The notes: generated from the sequence alone by a model not told the origin. DNA of 27,662 bases from an uncultured Eubacteriales bacterium (GCA_900548735.1 URMC01000013.1:1-27662), one strand, 5' to 3'; positions 1 through 8,513 are shown, counted from the stretch's first letter. A program made the numbers and translations.

Positions 1-1223
1 ATCCGTATCTCACCGCGGAACTGGGCGGCGGCATGCAGGTGACGTTGCGCCGCCGCGTGGGCATTGCCGCCAAGGATACCGAGGCGATTTCGGTGTGTAT
101 GATCGGCTCCGGCTCCGCGATGCTGGGCTATTATATGTACCACGGTGGCACCAACCCGGAGGGGAAATTTTCCACGATGGAAGAATCCGCCAAAGTCGGC
201 GCGCCGAACACCCTGCCGGTAAAATCCTATGATTTTCAGGCAATTCTGCGGGAAAACGGGGAGCCGCACGAGAGCTATCATCTCACGCGCCGCCATCACC
301 TGATGCTTGCCGATTTCGGGGAAATTCTTGCCCCCGGCGTGACCCTGATTCCGCCGGAGAGCGCCGCCGACCCCGCAGATCTGGAGACCCTGCGTTTTGC
401 GGTACGCCACAATGCGGAGAAAGACTGCGGCTTTGTCATTATCAGCAACCACCTGCGCAAACGGACGCTGAAAGAACACCGGGGCGTGGCGTTCCGCCTG
501 CAAACCGCACACGGCGTGGTGGAAACGCCGCCCGTGACCGTGAAAAACGACGATATGCTTCTCTTGCCGTACCGGATGCCGCTGGGGGATGCGGTGCTGG
601 AATCCACCAACGCCACACCGCTGTGCAGACTGGGGGAACGTTGGTTTTTCTACACCGATGAAACGCCGGTTTATCGTTTTTCCTCTGGCAGTGCCGAGAT
701 TGTGACGCTCAGCGAAGCGGACTCCCGCCGGGCATATCGCTTTGGGGGCAAATTGTATCTGGCGGATTGCGCACTTTATGAAAAGGACGGCGAGGTGATC
801 GCCGAGATCGAAAAGGATACCGAAGTCACCGTTTGGGGCGAGCGGGGAGAACCGCAAAAATTCACGCTTTTTACACACCGTTATGGGGGATATTGTGAAA
901 TTGCCCGCGAAGCGGAAGACGTTTGGAGCGTTACCGTGACCTATCCCGGCGGCGATGCCGAACCGATGCTGGAACTGGATTTTGCCGGGGATCGTGTGGA
1001 GATTTTTGACGACGCCGCGTGCGGGCATCTGATTGCCGACTGGTTTGCCATGGGGTTGCCGCTCCGGCTGGCGCTTGACGCTTATCGTCGTCCGGAAAGG
1101 TTGTTTGTGCGCGTTTACCCGTCTGTAACCGAGGGGCGTTATTTTGATCTTCCGGTGCGGCAAGGGCAGGAGCTGACAAGTGCCCGCCTGTTTGCCCGTT
1201 TTTCGCTTCCTTGCCGGGGGTAA
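1..1223 (+). CDS. GH35 beta-galactosidase, C-terminal part (5' truncated by window edge)
   Basis: The reading frame is open from base 3, so the true start lies upstream and about 407 codons are visible. The first 80 residues hold the end of the GH35 catalytic barrel: YMYHGGTNPEGK matches the family's MYHGGTNFG-type segment, and SYDFQAILRENGEPHESY matches the conserved 'SYDYDAPLxExG' segment that follows it. The remaining roughly 320 residues look like the beta-sandwich domains that follow the barrel in this family. GH35 enzymes remove terminal beta-linked galactose from oligosaccharides and glycans. The catalytic glutamates would be upstream of, or at, the window edge, so activity cannot be judged. 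The gene ends at TAA and is followed by a hairpin, so it is the last gene of its transcript. Family call secure; substrate unknown. Confidence 0.85.
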   Translation, partial: PYLTAELGGGMQVTLRRRVGIAAKDTEAISVCMIGSGSAMLGYYMYHGGTNPEGKFSTMEESAKVGAPNTLPVKSYDFQAILRENGEPHESYHLTRRHHLMLADFGEILAPGVTLIPPESAADPADLETLRFAVRHNAEKDCGFVIISNHLRKRTLKEHRGVAFRLQTAHGVVETPPVTVKNDDMLLLPYRMPLGDAVLESTNATPLCRLGERWFFYTDETPVYRFSSGSAEIVTLSEADSRRAYRFGGKLYLADCALYEKDGEVIAEIEKDTEVTVWGERGEPQKFTLFTHRYGGYCEIAREAEDVWSVTVTYPGGDAEPMLELDFAGDRVEIFDDAACGHLIADWFAMGLPLRLALDAYRRPERLFVRVYPSVTEGRYFDLPVRQGQELTSARLFARFSLPCRG

Positions 1224-1262
1224 TTGCGCCGGCGCAAAAATCTACCTTATAAATATAGAGGC

Positions 1263-1293
1263 GTGCGCCGCAAACTACCCGTTTGCGGCGCAC
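1263..1293 (+). terminator. Hairpin terminator after GH35 gene
   Basis: A perfect 13-bp stem (GTGCGCCGCAAAC / GTTTGCGGCGCAC) closes a 5-nt loop 40 bases after the GH35 stop codon. The downstream tract is AT-rich (TTATATATTATAT) rather than a clean T-run, so termination may be imperfect. Confidence 0.65.
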
Positions 1294-1662
1294 TTATATA
1301 TTATATATAAAATGTAGGGAATTGCCGGGCGGATGGGAAGGGCATCTTTGCTGTGAATTTTTTGTAAATCACAGGGCAATGTGATTTTTATAAAACGTAC
1401 CTCCGGGGGGAAGCACGAAAATATATTGTCTATTTCGCTGATTTTTAGGGGTGAGCAAGCCGAAAACCGGGTGCGCTTTTTCATCATTTTATATAAATAC
1501 CGGTTCCCGGCTTTTGCTTGACCGGGCGGCGGAAGCGCACGGCGTTGCGCGAAACGGCTTTTTCCGCTTTGCGCGGATACAGTGGATGTTTTCGGGGCTT
1601 TTTTCCTTGCAATTTCACGCAAAAACCTTTGCAAAAAAATCAAATTATTTGTTAGGTAACAC
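1294..1662. other. Intergenic stretch with no supported gene
   Basis: No open frame here has a convincing ribosome-binding site or recognisable product. The visible structure is an imperfect inverted repeat around 1453-1519 (an AGCAAGCCG..AACCGG side against a CCGGTT..CGGCTTTTGCT side). A short palindrome, TGTTAGGTAACA (1650-1661), abuts the -35 box of the next promoter and could be an operator, which is speculative. Confidence 0.5.
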
Positions 1663-1691
1663 TTGACAAACGAAAATTCATATGCTATAAT
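1663..1691 (+). promoter_or_regulatory. Perfect consensus extended sigma-A promoter of the giant lipoprotein gene
   Basis: The -35 box TTGACA (1663-1668) and -10 box TATAAT (1686-1691) are separated by 17 bp, with an extended TGC just before the -10. All twelve hexamer bases match consensus. Transcription should start near 1698. The only other promoter here matching at every position is that of the tRNA-Gln gene, which suggests very strong constitutive expression. Confidence 0.9.
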
Positions 1692-1697
1692 ATGCGT

Positions 1698-1861
1698 ACT
1701 AAGGGAAGAATTTCCGTTTTTTACGGTTTGCATTCTCTCTAAAAAATTAATGAGGAGGTATGTAAGTGCAGGCAGTTCAACAGCAGCAGAAACTGCCGGA
1801 GGGGAAGAAACTATCTGCTGACAAATACCACTTATTAAAATTAGACGAAAGGAAAAGAAAC
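1698..1861 (+). promoter_or_regulatory. Structured 5' leader with distal Shine-Dalgarno and AUG-UAA minimal frame
   Basis: The predicted 160-nt leader begins with a stem-loop (about 1702-1740; inner CCGT-TTTTT-ACGG stem 1714-1726). A strong Shine-Dalgarno AGGAGG (1753-1758) follows. One base after it lies an ATG immediately followed by TAA (1760-1765), and at 1766 a GTG in frame with the lipoprotein. The gene-proximal site is AAAGGA (1848-1853), 8 bp before the ATG at 1862. A GTG start would put 32 polar residues before the signal peptide, so 1862 is preferred. The distal AGGAGG then resembles the mRNA-stabilising Shine-Dalgarno sequences known from Bacillus. Confidence 0.5.
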
Positions 1862-4800
1862 ATGAAAAGCAAATTCGGTTTGATCAGGGTCTTAGCAGTT
1901 GTGTTTGCCCTGGTGCTTTCCATCTCTCTTGTTTCGTGCGTAAAGGACGAAGATCTTGACTCTGTCAAGGCGGATGCCGGCAAGACGCAGGAGAATGTCA
2001 ACCAATTGCAAACGGACGTATCCGCGCTGAAGAAGAGCCTGGAGACGATTGCAACTGAACTCAAGAAAACCGCGGATGACGCCGCGACCAAGGCTGCTTT
2101 TGAGAACGCGAAGAGCGCGCTGGAAGCCGCTGATGCAAAACTGGCAGAGGATATTGCTGCGGCAAACACGGCAATCACCGAGGCCAAGAATACTTATGAT
2201 GCTAATATCGATGATCTGGAAGCGGCTGATGCAAAGCTGAAAGAAGATCTCGGCAAGGCAAATAAGGCGATTGAAGATGCAAAGAAAGACTATCAGGCAA
2301 AGATTGACAAGATCATTGCTGATTTGGGTGAAGTGAAAAAGAGCGTTGGCGACAATGCCAGCGATATCGAGAAGTTGCAGAAAGATCTTTCTGCGCTGTC
2401 GACCAAGGTCGGAACCCTCCCGACCATGGAGAATCTGAAGGATTACGTAAAGAATACGGATCTGAACACCAAATTCGCTGATTACCTGAAAGAAAACAAG
2501 TACATCACGGTTGCTGATATTGCAAACTTCGTTTCGGAGACTGACATTGATGCGAAGATTACGACTCTTGAAACGAAAGTGACTGGGCAGATCAACACGA
2601 TTAACAGCAATCTGTCCTCCCTGGAAGAGAAAGTGAATGGCATTGTCGGCGAGGGCGACACTACGCTGGCTGGTACGGTTGCTTCTCTGAAAGAGTCTGT
2701 TAAGACCCTGGAAAACAAGAAATTCCTGGATGACTACATTGCTCTGACCAAAACCCTGCAGGGCGACGGCGAGTACTCCTTCAAGAACTTCATCGCGAAA
2801 GCCGATGTTGTTACGAAGGGCCCCTACAATGAAAAGGAACTGAAATCCTTCCAGGCTCAGATTGAGACCATTAAGTTCTTCCTTGCAAGAGCTACCACGA
2901 TGGACGAAGTCAAGAAAGCCTTTGAGGATCTGGAGGCTGCAAAAACCGGTCTGCGTTCTCTGACGCAGGTTGTGCAGGATTACCTGAAGGAATTCACGGT
3001 AATTGCAAACAACAAGGCAACCAAGGATGCATTCGCTGAACTGACCGAGGCATATAACGCATTGGTGGAGCATGAAGCAACCACCACGAAAGACCTGGAA
3101 GCTGTTGCGGCTTACAACACCGTAAAGGCTGCTTACGAAAACTTCTTCGGCACTGAGATTGTTCCCGATGAAGCGGGTACTATCGGCGCTGTGAAAGCCG
3201 GCGCGAATGTTGTATCCTTTGTGAACGCTAACCTTGCAGGCAAGACCGTGGTTTACGGCGCTTCTGATGCGAATGTTGCCAAGGCTGTTGAGGATTACAA
3301 CGCCTTTAAGGCAGCATACTTCGCAAACGAAGAATGGAATGCTTACTACGGCATTGTGAACGAGAAGGGCGAGGCTGAGAAGGCTGATGCTTCCGTTGTT
3401 GCCGAATCCCTTGCTATGGGCGCGGAAATCCGCGGCTACGCACAGAGACTGGAACTGCTGAAAGCAGCGAAAACCAAACTGGATGCGAAGTATGAGGGTG
3501 GCAAACTGGCGTTTGCTTGGAATGACTACAACGGTGGTACCGATGTCAGACCGATCGCCAGCAAGGACGAAACTGCTAAAAATGTGAATGAGGTAATTGC
3601 TGCTTGGATCGCCGGCGGTGCTGAGGGTGAGGAATGGAATGTTCTCCCCGATGGTGTGGCGAACGAGTTCGGCACTTACAAAGACTGCCTGAATGCTCTG
3701 GAAGATGCAAACATCAATGCGATTCTTGAAGCTGTAACCGGCAAGGCTACCTTCAAGGCTGACCTTGACAATGCACTGGCCTACATTAAGGCTATGAATG
3801 ATCTCTACATCGAGAAAGATGTAAAGAATGCTATCCTTGATGCTATCAGCGCGCTGGTAGACATTGAAAATGTGGAACTGAGCTCCACTGTCAATGGCAA
3901 GATGGAGTCTCTGAACACGCTGATCAACGAGCTCTTCGCGGCTGTTGCGGACATTGACAAAAAGTACGAGAACAAGACCAGCGGTAACGCTGCCGATATG
4001 GTTCCTGTCGCTGTTGTGGCAAAGGTTACGGCTTACCTGAATCAGTACAAGGAACTTGCTAAAGAAATCAAAACCGTAAAAGACACCTACTATGTGGATG
4101 GCAAGGGCTCCATTGCAAACCTCAGTTCTGAGGCATACGCAATGATCGCCACCTTCGAGAACAATGTGACCAAGATCTGCAATGATCTGAAGGCTGCACT
4201 GGACACGGAGATTGTGAAGACCGTTACGGCTCCTGAAGCAGCGACTCTGCTGACGGAAATGAAGGCGCTTTACGCTGAGTACACCAAGGCTGCTTACGAG
4301 GCTTATCTCAAAGCAAAAGATTGCCTAGATAAGATTGAAAACGTGAAGCTGGATATGGGCAAACAGCTTGGCGAAGCGTTTAGCTACGTCCGCGATGCGA
4401 TCAAGAACTACAAGCTGACCTTTAACACTCCGATTACTGCACTGGATGTGAAGGAAGACGGCACGGAAGTAACTGTTACCGTTTACCTGATTGAGCTGCA
4501 GGATAACCTGACCAAGATGTGGGAGACTTATGATGCTTTGGCTCAGACGGCAATGACTGAGGCTGCGGCAATCAATACCACCATTACCGGTCTGAAGGAC
4601 TGCAAAGCCGAGAAGATGAACAATTACACTAACATCACCACTGCGAAGAGCACTATGGACGCATGGTTCACGCGCTACTGCTCTGCGGAGACCGAGGATA
4701 AGACCTGGGCGAAGATGGTTGCTGAGGATCTGGTTGGTATCCCGCTTTACGGCGAATCCACCGGTAACTATGAGTTCATCGACGCAACTCTGTTCAACAC

Positions 4801-5542
4801 GCTGAACACCCTCAACGCGGCTACTGTGAAGGCTTACAATGAGGTTTACACGCCTGCTTTGGCTGCTTGGAATGAGAAGTATGACATCGCAAAGGTTGAT
4901 ACGACCATTCATGCAGGTAAGAAGTACGAAGAGGCTGATGCCGCTTGGACTGAACTGCTGAAGAACTATGATGTTGATCTGAACGACGCGTACCTGGGCC
5001 TGAAGGAAGAGTATAATACCAAGAAGGCTTATGATGCTGTGAAGGAGACCTACACGGCTAACTGCAATGGCGCTGATGCTGCTGCACAGAAAATCATCGA
5101 GCAGATTAACGCACTGGTTGCGGCATATGCAAACCTCAAGACCTATGCAGATGTGACCGCAGATATCACGAATAACCTGAACAAGGTTGATACAGATCTC
5201 CAAAACTTCTACAATACCTACTGCGACGGCAAGTGCTACTTCTGGCTCGCAGAGGAAGGCGAAGCTGAGGCTGGTACCAACAACAATGGCGAAGGCGCGA
5301 AGGACTACATTGTGGAGCTGGAGAAGGTCCGCGCAATGGTGAAGTTCCTGACCGAGACGAAGGATTGCGAAGCGGCAATCATTGAATCTCAGCGCAAAGC
5401 ATTCGTGTCCACGCTGACCAGTGTGGTTTCCAACGGTGAGAAGGGCAACCATGCAAGCCAGTTGATGGATATTGCAACCTACACCAATGCGTACATTGAT
5501 GCGGTTCTGAATCCTAAAACCACCCCGGGTACCGGCGAATAA
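1862..5542 (+). CDS. Giant coiled-coil lipoprotein, function unknown
   Basis: The product is 1226 residues. A signal peptide ends in a lipobox with Cys26 (SLVSC), so the protein should be lipid-anchored on the outer face of the membrane. Residues ~30-300 are charged heptad-like helices rich in Ala, Lys, Glu and Asp (e.g. LEAADAKLKEDLGKANKAIE), a long coiled coil. The remaining ~900 residues are helical, with repeated Tyr/Trp-containing helices reminiscent of FIVAR-like bundles. The tail PKTTPGTGE has no sortase motif. No enzymatic motif is seen. The gene is monocistronic between a perfect promoter and a strong terminator. Its codon choice (GCT, AAG, CTG, GAA rich) differs from the GC-extreme neighbours, as in highly expressed genes. 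It may be an abundant surface filament, spacer or adhesin; this is inference. Start chosen at the Met that begins the signal peptide; GTG at 1766 is the alternative. Confidence 0.85.
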   Translation: MKSKFGLIRVLAVVFALVLSISLVSCVKDEDLDSVKADAGKTQENVNQLQTDVSALKKSLETIATELKKTADDAATKAAFENAKSALEAADAKLAEDIAAANTAITEAKNTYDANIDDLEAADAKLKEDLGKANKAIEDAKKDYQAKIDKIIADLGEVKKSVGDNASDIEKLQKDLSALSTKVGTLPTMENLKDYVKNTDLNTKFADYLKENKYITVADIANFVSETDIDAKITTLETKVTGQINTINSNLSSLEEKVNGIVGEGDTTLAGTVASLKESVKTLENKKFLDDYIALTKTLQGDGEYSFKNFIAKADVVTKGPYNEKELKSFQAQIETIKFFLARATTMDEVKKAFEDLEAAKTGLRSLTQVVQDYLKEFTVIANNKATKDAFAELTEAYNALVEHEATTTKDLEAVAAYNTVKAAYENFFGTEIVPDEAGTIGAVKAGANVVSFVNANLAGKTVVYGASDANVAKAVEDYNAFKAAYFANEEWNAYYGIVNEKGEAEKADASVVAESLAMGAEIRGYAQRLELLKAAKTKLDAKYEGGKLAFAWNDYNGGTDVRPIASKDETAKNVNEVIAAWIAGGAEGEEWNVLPDGVANEFGTYKDCLNALEDANINAILEAVTGKATFKADLDNALAYIKAMNDLYIEKDVKNAILDAISALVDIENVELSSTVNGKMESLNTLINELFAAVADIDKKYENKTSGNAADMVPVAVVAKVTAYLNQYKELAKEIKTVKDTYYVDGKGSIANLSSEAYAMIATFENNVTKICNDLKAALDTEIVKTVTAPEAATLLTEMKALYAEYTKAAYEAYLKAKDCLDKIENVKLDMGKQLGEAFSYVRDAIKNYKLTFNTPITALDVKEDGTEVTVTVYLIELQDNLTKMWETYDALAQTAMTEAAAINTTITGLKDCKAEKMNNYTNITTAKSTMDAWFTRYCSAETEDKTWAKMVAEDLVGIPLYGESTGNYEFIDATLFNTLNTLNAATVKAYNEVYTPALAAWNEKYDIAKVDTTIHAGKKYEEADAAWTELLKNYDVDLNDAYLGLKEEYNTKKAYDAVKETYTANCNGADAAAQKIIEQINALVAAYANLKTYADVTADITNNLNKVDTDLQNFYNTYCDGKCYFWLAEEGEAEAGTNNNGEGAKDYIVELEKVRAMVKFLTETKDCEAAIIESQRKAFVSTLTSVVSNGEKGNHASQLMDIATYTNAYIDAVLNPKTTPGTGE

Positions 5543-5569
5543 GACAATTTGAAATAATCAAATAAACCC

Positions 5570-5601
5570 ACACCCCCTGCCGAAAGGCAGGGGGTGTTTT
5601 T
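5570..5601 (+). terminator. Strong intrinsic terminator with GNRA loop
   Basis: A 12-bp perfect stem (ACACCCCCTGCC / GGCAGGGGGTGT) closes a GAAA tetraloop at 5582-5585 and is followed by a T-run. It lies 27 bases after the stop codon of the giant lipoprotein gene. Confidence 0.92.
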
Positions 5602-5675
5602 CATAGTTTGAATTATTGATAAAATCGGCGTGCAAAGCAAAAAACCGTACCGGAAAACGGGCAACCGTTGCTTGT

Positions 5676-5698
5676 CACCTGCGCCGCCTGCGGCGGGG
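5676..5698. repeat. Short GC-rich fragment shared with the 20.2 kb element
   Basis: These 23 bases (CACCTGCGCCG...CGGCGGGG) are identical to the reverse complement of 20684-20706, the right edge of the inverted-repeat element. The following bases (CACCCAAAAAATTTACAC) are loosely similar to element sequence. This may be a remnant, or a common GC hairpin. Confidence 0.4.
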
Positions 5699-5756
5699 GC
5701 ACCCAAAAAATTTACACATTCCGCCGAAAATTGTATTTCCATTTTCCCGTTTCATA

Positions 5757-5765
5757 TGGTATACT
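5757..5765 (+). promoter_or_regulatory. Extended -10 promoter of the RsgI-domain lipoprotein gene
   Basis: TGG precedes TATACT (5760-5765), an extended -10 element. There is no good -35 box at 17 bp; TTGTAT at 5731 is too far away. The start site would be near 5772, leaving a 35-nt leader with AAGGAGG at 5792-5798, 8 bp before the ATG. Confidence 0.5.
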
Positions 5766-5806
5766 GAAAACAGGGGCAAGCCCCCAAATCTAAGGAGGAA
5801 TTTTTT

Positions 5807-7042
5807 ATGAAAACCAGAATGTTATCCCTGATCCTGTGCTTTCTTTTGCTTGCCGGAATAGCGTTGCCGCTTTCCTCCTGCAGCAAAGGGAAAAAACCGC
5901 CGGAGGGTACCTATACCCGCATGACGGTGGACGTTAACCCCAGCATTGAATTTATGGTGGACGACGAAAACAAGGTTGCTTCCGTCACGGCGCTGAACGA
6001 TGACGGCAGCATCCTGATCGCCGGCGAGGCATTCGTCGGCAAGACGCCGGAGGAAGCCACGCAGCTGGTATTGCAGCTTGCCACAGACGCGGGGTATCTC
6101 GTCAAAGGGGAGATTGTCTCTGAGAAGGGCGAAGAGAGTCAGACCGTCACCATCACGGTTTCCGGCAATACCAAATATGCGGAGCAACTGCGCAAAAACG
6201 TGAAAAAGAATGCGGAGAAGTTTCTCAAAGACAACAAGGTGACCGCCGCGGTGAAAAACGCCGAAGCCAAAACGTTGGAGGAACTGCGCGCGTTTATCGT
6301 GTCTGACGGCATCTTTACCGAAGATGAAGTCAAAGAAATGACCGAGGAACAACTTTACAAGGCGCTGGCGGCGGGGAGAATTGAGACCGCACAACTGCTG
6401 ACCGCCGAAATGCGGCAGGCTTACTACCGTGCCAAGGAGTACCGTGTGTCGTTTGCCGAAAAGCAGGCGACCATGGATATCATCAACGGCATGGACGAAA
6501 CATACCGGCTGGCGCTTGCCGCATACAGCACCACGCTGACCGCTTACAGCAAAGCCATTACCGATCTGGATGAGTTGCGCTATCGGTTGCTGGTTTCGCC
6601 GGATTCCGATTATCAGCAGGCACTTGCCAAACTGCGTGACGCGAAAGAGGAACTGCTGAAAGAAAAGAAGCTGATGCTGACCGTCAAGGTGAACGACGAA
6701 AAGTACGCGGAAATCAGCGTCTCCTTCAAACTGAGCGAGGAGAATTACAACAAAATGCTGAAAGCCGTGGAGGACGCGGGCTCTGCCGCCAACCGGCTGA
6801 TGGAAAGCGCCGTCACATTCCTGCGTCAGCAGGAAACTACCCTGCGGGAGCTGGAAGCGAAATTCCCGGAGGAGATTGCCGGCAAGCTGACCGCAGAGGC
6901 AAAGAATATCGAAAACAAGATCAACGAGGTGAAGGACGGCTTCTTTGCGGAGTTTGAAAAGGCGCATAAGAGCGACATCGAGCAGATGGAAAAGGACCTG
7001 GAAGCCAAAAAGCAGGAACTGATCAACGACGCAAAGGGTTGA
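5807..7042 (+). CDS. Lipoprotein with free-standing RsgI-type extracytoplasmic domain and helical C-terminus
   Basis: The protein has 411 residues. The signal peptide ends in lipobox LSSC (Cys25). Residues ~38-115 match the periplasmic middle domain of RsgI-type anti-sigma factors: MTVDVNPSIEFMVDD, then VASVTALNDDG, then a GKTPEEATQLVLQLATDAGYL helix. In RsgI this domain self-cleaves at a conserved Asn-Pro bond; Asn44-Pro45 is present here. The N-terminal anti-sigma domain and transmembrane helix of true RsgI are absent and are replaced by a lipid anchor. Residues ~180-411 are long charged helices, probably coiled coil. No sigma-I gene is adjacent. It is monocistronic, with an extended -10 promoter and a bidirectional terminator. 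It could be a surface sensor or mechanical module; the role is unknown. Confidence 0.8.
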   Translation: MKTRMLSLILCFLLLAGIALPLSSCSKGKKPPEGTYTRMTVDVNPSIEFMVDDENKVASVTALNDDGSILIAGEAFVGKTPEEATQLVLQLATDAGYLVKGEIVSEKGEESQTVTITVSGNTKYAEQLRKNVKKNAEKFLKDNKVTAAVKNAEAKTLEELRAFIVSDGIFTEDEVKEMTEEQLYKALAAGRIETAQLLTAEMRQAYYRAKEYRVSFAEKQATMDIINGMDETYRLALAAYSTTLTAYSKAITDLDELRYRLLVSPDSDYQQALAKLRDAKEELLKEKKLMLTVKVNDEKYAEISVSFKLSEENYNKMLKAVEDAGSAANRLMESAVTFLRQQETTLRELEAKFPEEIAGKLTAEAKNIENKINEVKDGFFAEFEKAHKSDIEQMEKDLEAKKQELINDAKG

Positions 7043-7051
7043 TTTTCCCAC

Positions 7052-7085
7052 AAAAAAGGAACCGGCACTTGCCGGTTCCTTTTTT
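7052..7085. terminator. Bidirectional intrinsic terminator between convergent genes
   Basis: A 9-bp stem (GGAACCGGC / GCCGGTTCC) with an ACTT loop is flanked by six A on the left and six T on the right. It can therefore terminate both the plus-strand lipoprotein gene and the minus-strand histidine kinase gene. Confidence 0.92.
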
Positions 7086-7112
7086 GTGTGTAGGGAGCGC
7101 CCGGGGCGCCCC

Positions 7113-8513
7113 TTATTTCAGTTGCACCGTGAAAACGGCGGTATTGCCGTTTTCCGCGGCGGCGGTAATTTTGCTCTTATGCGCTTCCGTAATGGCACGG
7201 GCGATGGAAAGCCCGATGCCGAAGCCCTTTTCGGTGCGGGCGGGGTCGGCGCGGTAAAAGCGGTCAAAAAGCAGTTCCGGGTGCTCGGGGAATTTGCCCT
7301 CAAACGCGTTTTTCTCACACAGGGTGACCCCTTTTTTGTTTTTGGAGAGCGAAAAGAGGATCGGCGCGCCCGGCGCCGCGTATTTCACGGCATTGTCCAG
7401 CAATACGGAAATCAGGCGGCGGATGGCGTATTCGTCCCCATGGTATGTCACGCCCGGTTCTATGCCAAGCTGTAATTCATGCCCCTTCGCGGCGGCAAAA
7501 TCACGGAAGGATTCCGCCACCTCGCCTGCCACATCGCTGATGGCAAAATCGGCAAAATGCAAAGGGGGCTGTTCTTCGTCCAGCCGGGAGAGCGTTACAA
7601 GCTCCTCCACCAGCTCGGTCAGCTTTTCGGTCTGCCCGCGTGCCTTGTCAATCCATTTCTGCTTGCCGACCTCCATCTCCAGCACCGAAAGGCTGGCGGA
7701 AATGACGGTAATCGGGGTTTTGAGTTCATGGCTCGCGTCGGTAATGAACTGCTTCTGCTTTTCCGCCGTGCGTATCACGGGGTCAATCGCCCGGCGGGAG
7801 CAGAGCACCATGGCAACGTAAACCAGCAACACACAGCCAACCAGTGATACCGCCGAAAGAATGCCCAGCACCGCTACGGAGTGAAGCTCGGTATGGTCAT
7901 CCAGAAACACCGCCATCCGGTTTCCGTCGTCGGTCGTGGTGACAAGGTATTTGTACCCGCCCGTAAAGCCGTAGCCTTCCCCGTGCCGCAGGGCGGTTTC
8001 CAAATATTTGTCGGTATCGTTTTCGGTCACGGCGGCGATGTTGCGAAGGTCCGCGCTGATCAGCGCGCCGTCTGCGGTATAGCGGAGCACGAAATAGCGG
8101 GTGGAAAAGGGCGTTTCCGCGTTGAGATGATGCTTTTTGTTATCCCCGGGTGTGCCGGGGGCTTTGTCGCCCGGCTCACCGGTCGGCGCCCCGCCGGCAG
8201 CGGAACCGCCCGGCACCTGTGTGCCGTCAGCAGCTCCCGGCGCTTGCGCACCGTCTGCGGGGCTGTCGCCTGCGTTTCCCGGTACATCCGTTCCCGGTGT
8301 ATTCGGGGGGATATTGCCATTTTCCCCCGGCTCCTCCGCGGGGCTGCCGGGCACCCGACCCTGATTTTGCGCGATCAGGGAAAGCATATCCGTCAGATCC
8401 CCGTTGACGGTGGCAAAATGCGCGATATTCACGATCAGGCAAAGCAACAGCAGCACCGCCGCGGCGGAGAAGGTTGCAATGCGGATGAACCGCGCGCGTA
8501 ACTTTTTAATCAT
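7113..8513 (-). CDS. Membrane sensor histidine kinase
   Basis: The kinase has 466 residues: TM1 ~12-33, an extracytoplasmic region to ~210, TM2 ~212-237, then HisKA and HATPase domains. The phospho-acceptor is His262 (DASHELKTP). The N box (LLDNAVKYA) and a glycine-rich G2-type box (GFGIGLSIA) are clear, but the usual DxGxG G1 box is replaced by a degenerate stretch (CEKNAFEG). Residues ~53-126 of the outer region are a low-complexity Pro/Gly/Ala linker, followed by a PAS-like fold (RYFVLRYTADGALISADL). Start: ATG at 8513 overlaps the regulator's stop codon by 8 nt, so the two are translationally coupled; upstream in-frame Mets would lie inside the regulator gene. It should phosphorylate the upstream OmpR-type regulator; the ligand is unknown. 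Confidence 0.92.
   Translation of the reverse strand: MIKKLRARFIRIATFSAAAVLLLLCLIVNIAHFATVNGDLTDMLSLIAQNQGRVPGSPAEEPGENGNIPPNTPGTDVPGNAGDSPADGAQAPGAADGTQVPGGSAAGGAPTGEPGDKAPGTPGDNKKHHLNAETPFSTRYFVLRYTADGALISADLRNIAAVTENDTDKYLETALRHGEGYGFTGGYKYLVTTTDDGNRMAVFLDDHTELHSVAVLGILSAVSLVGCVLLVYVAMVLCSRRAIDPVIRTAEKQKQFITDASHELKTPITVISASLSVLEMEVGKQKWIDKARGQTEKLTELVEELVTLSRLDEEQPPLHFADFAISDVAGEVAESFRDFAAAKGHELQLGIEPGVTYHGDEYAIRRLISVLLDNAVKYAAPGAPILFSLSKNKKGVTLCEKNAFEGKFPEHPELLFDRFYRADPARTEKGFGIGLSIARAITEAHKSKITAAAENGNTAVFTVQLK

Noticed and set aside
1766..1861. GTG at 1766 as the start of the giant lipoprotein
   Set aside because: It would place 32 mostly polar residues before an otherwise perfect lipoprotein signal peptide that has its own ribosome site; kept as an alternative only.
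1892..3073. 393-codon antisense frame inside the giant lipoprotein gene (and a similar one at 4325-5452)
   Set aside because: Low-complexity Leu/Val/Arg-rich translation with no start signal; it mirrors the Ala/Lys/Glu-rich coiled coil on the other strand.
5822..7051. 409-codon antisense frame opposite the RsgI-domain lipoprotein
   Set aside because: No ribosome site or family features; it runs against a gene with promoter, lipobox and a recognised domain.
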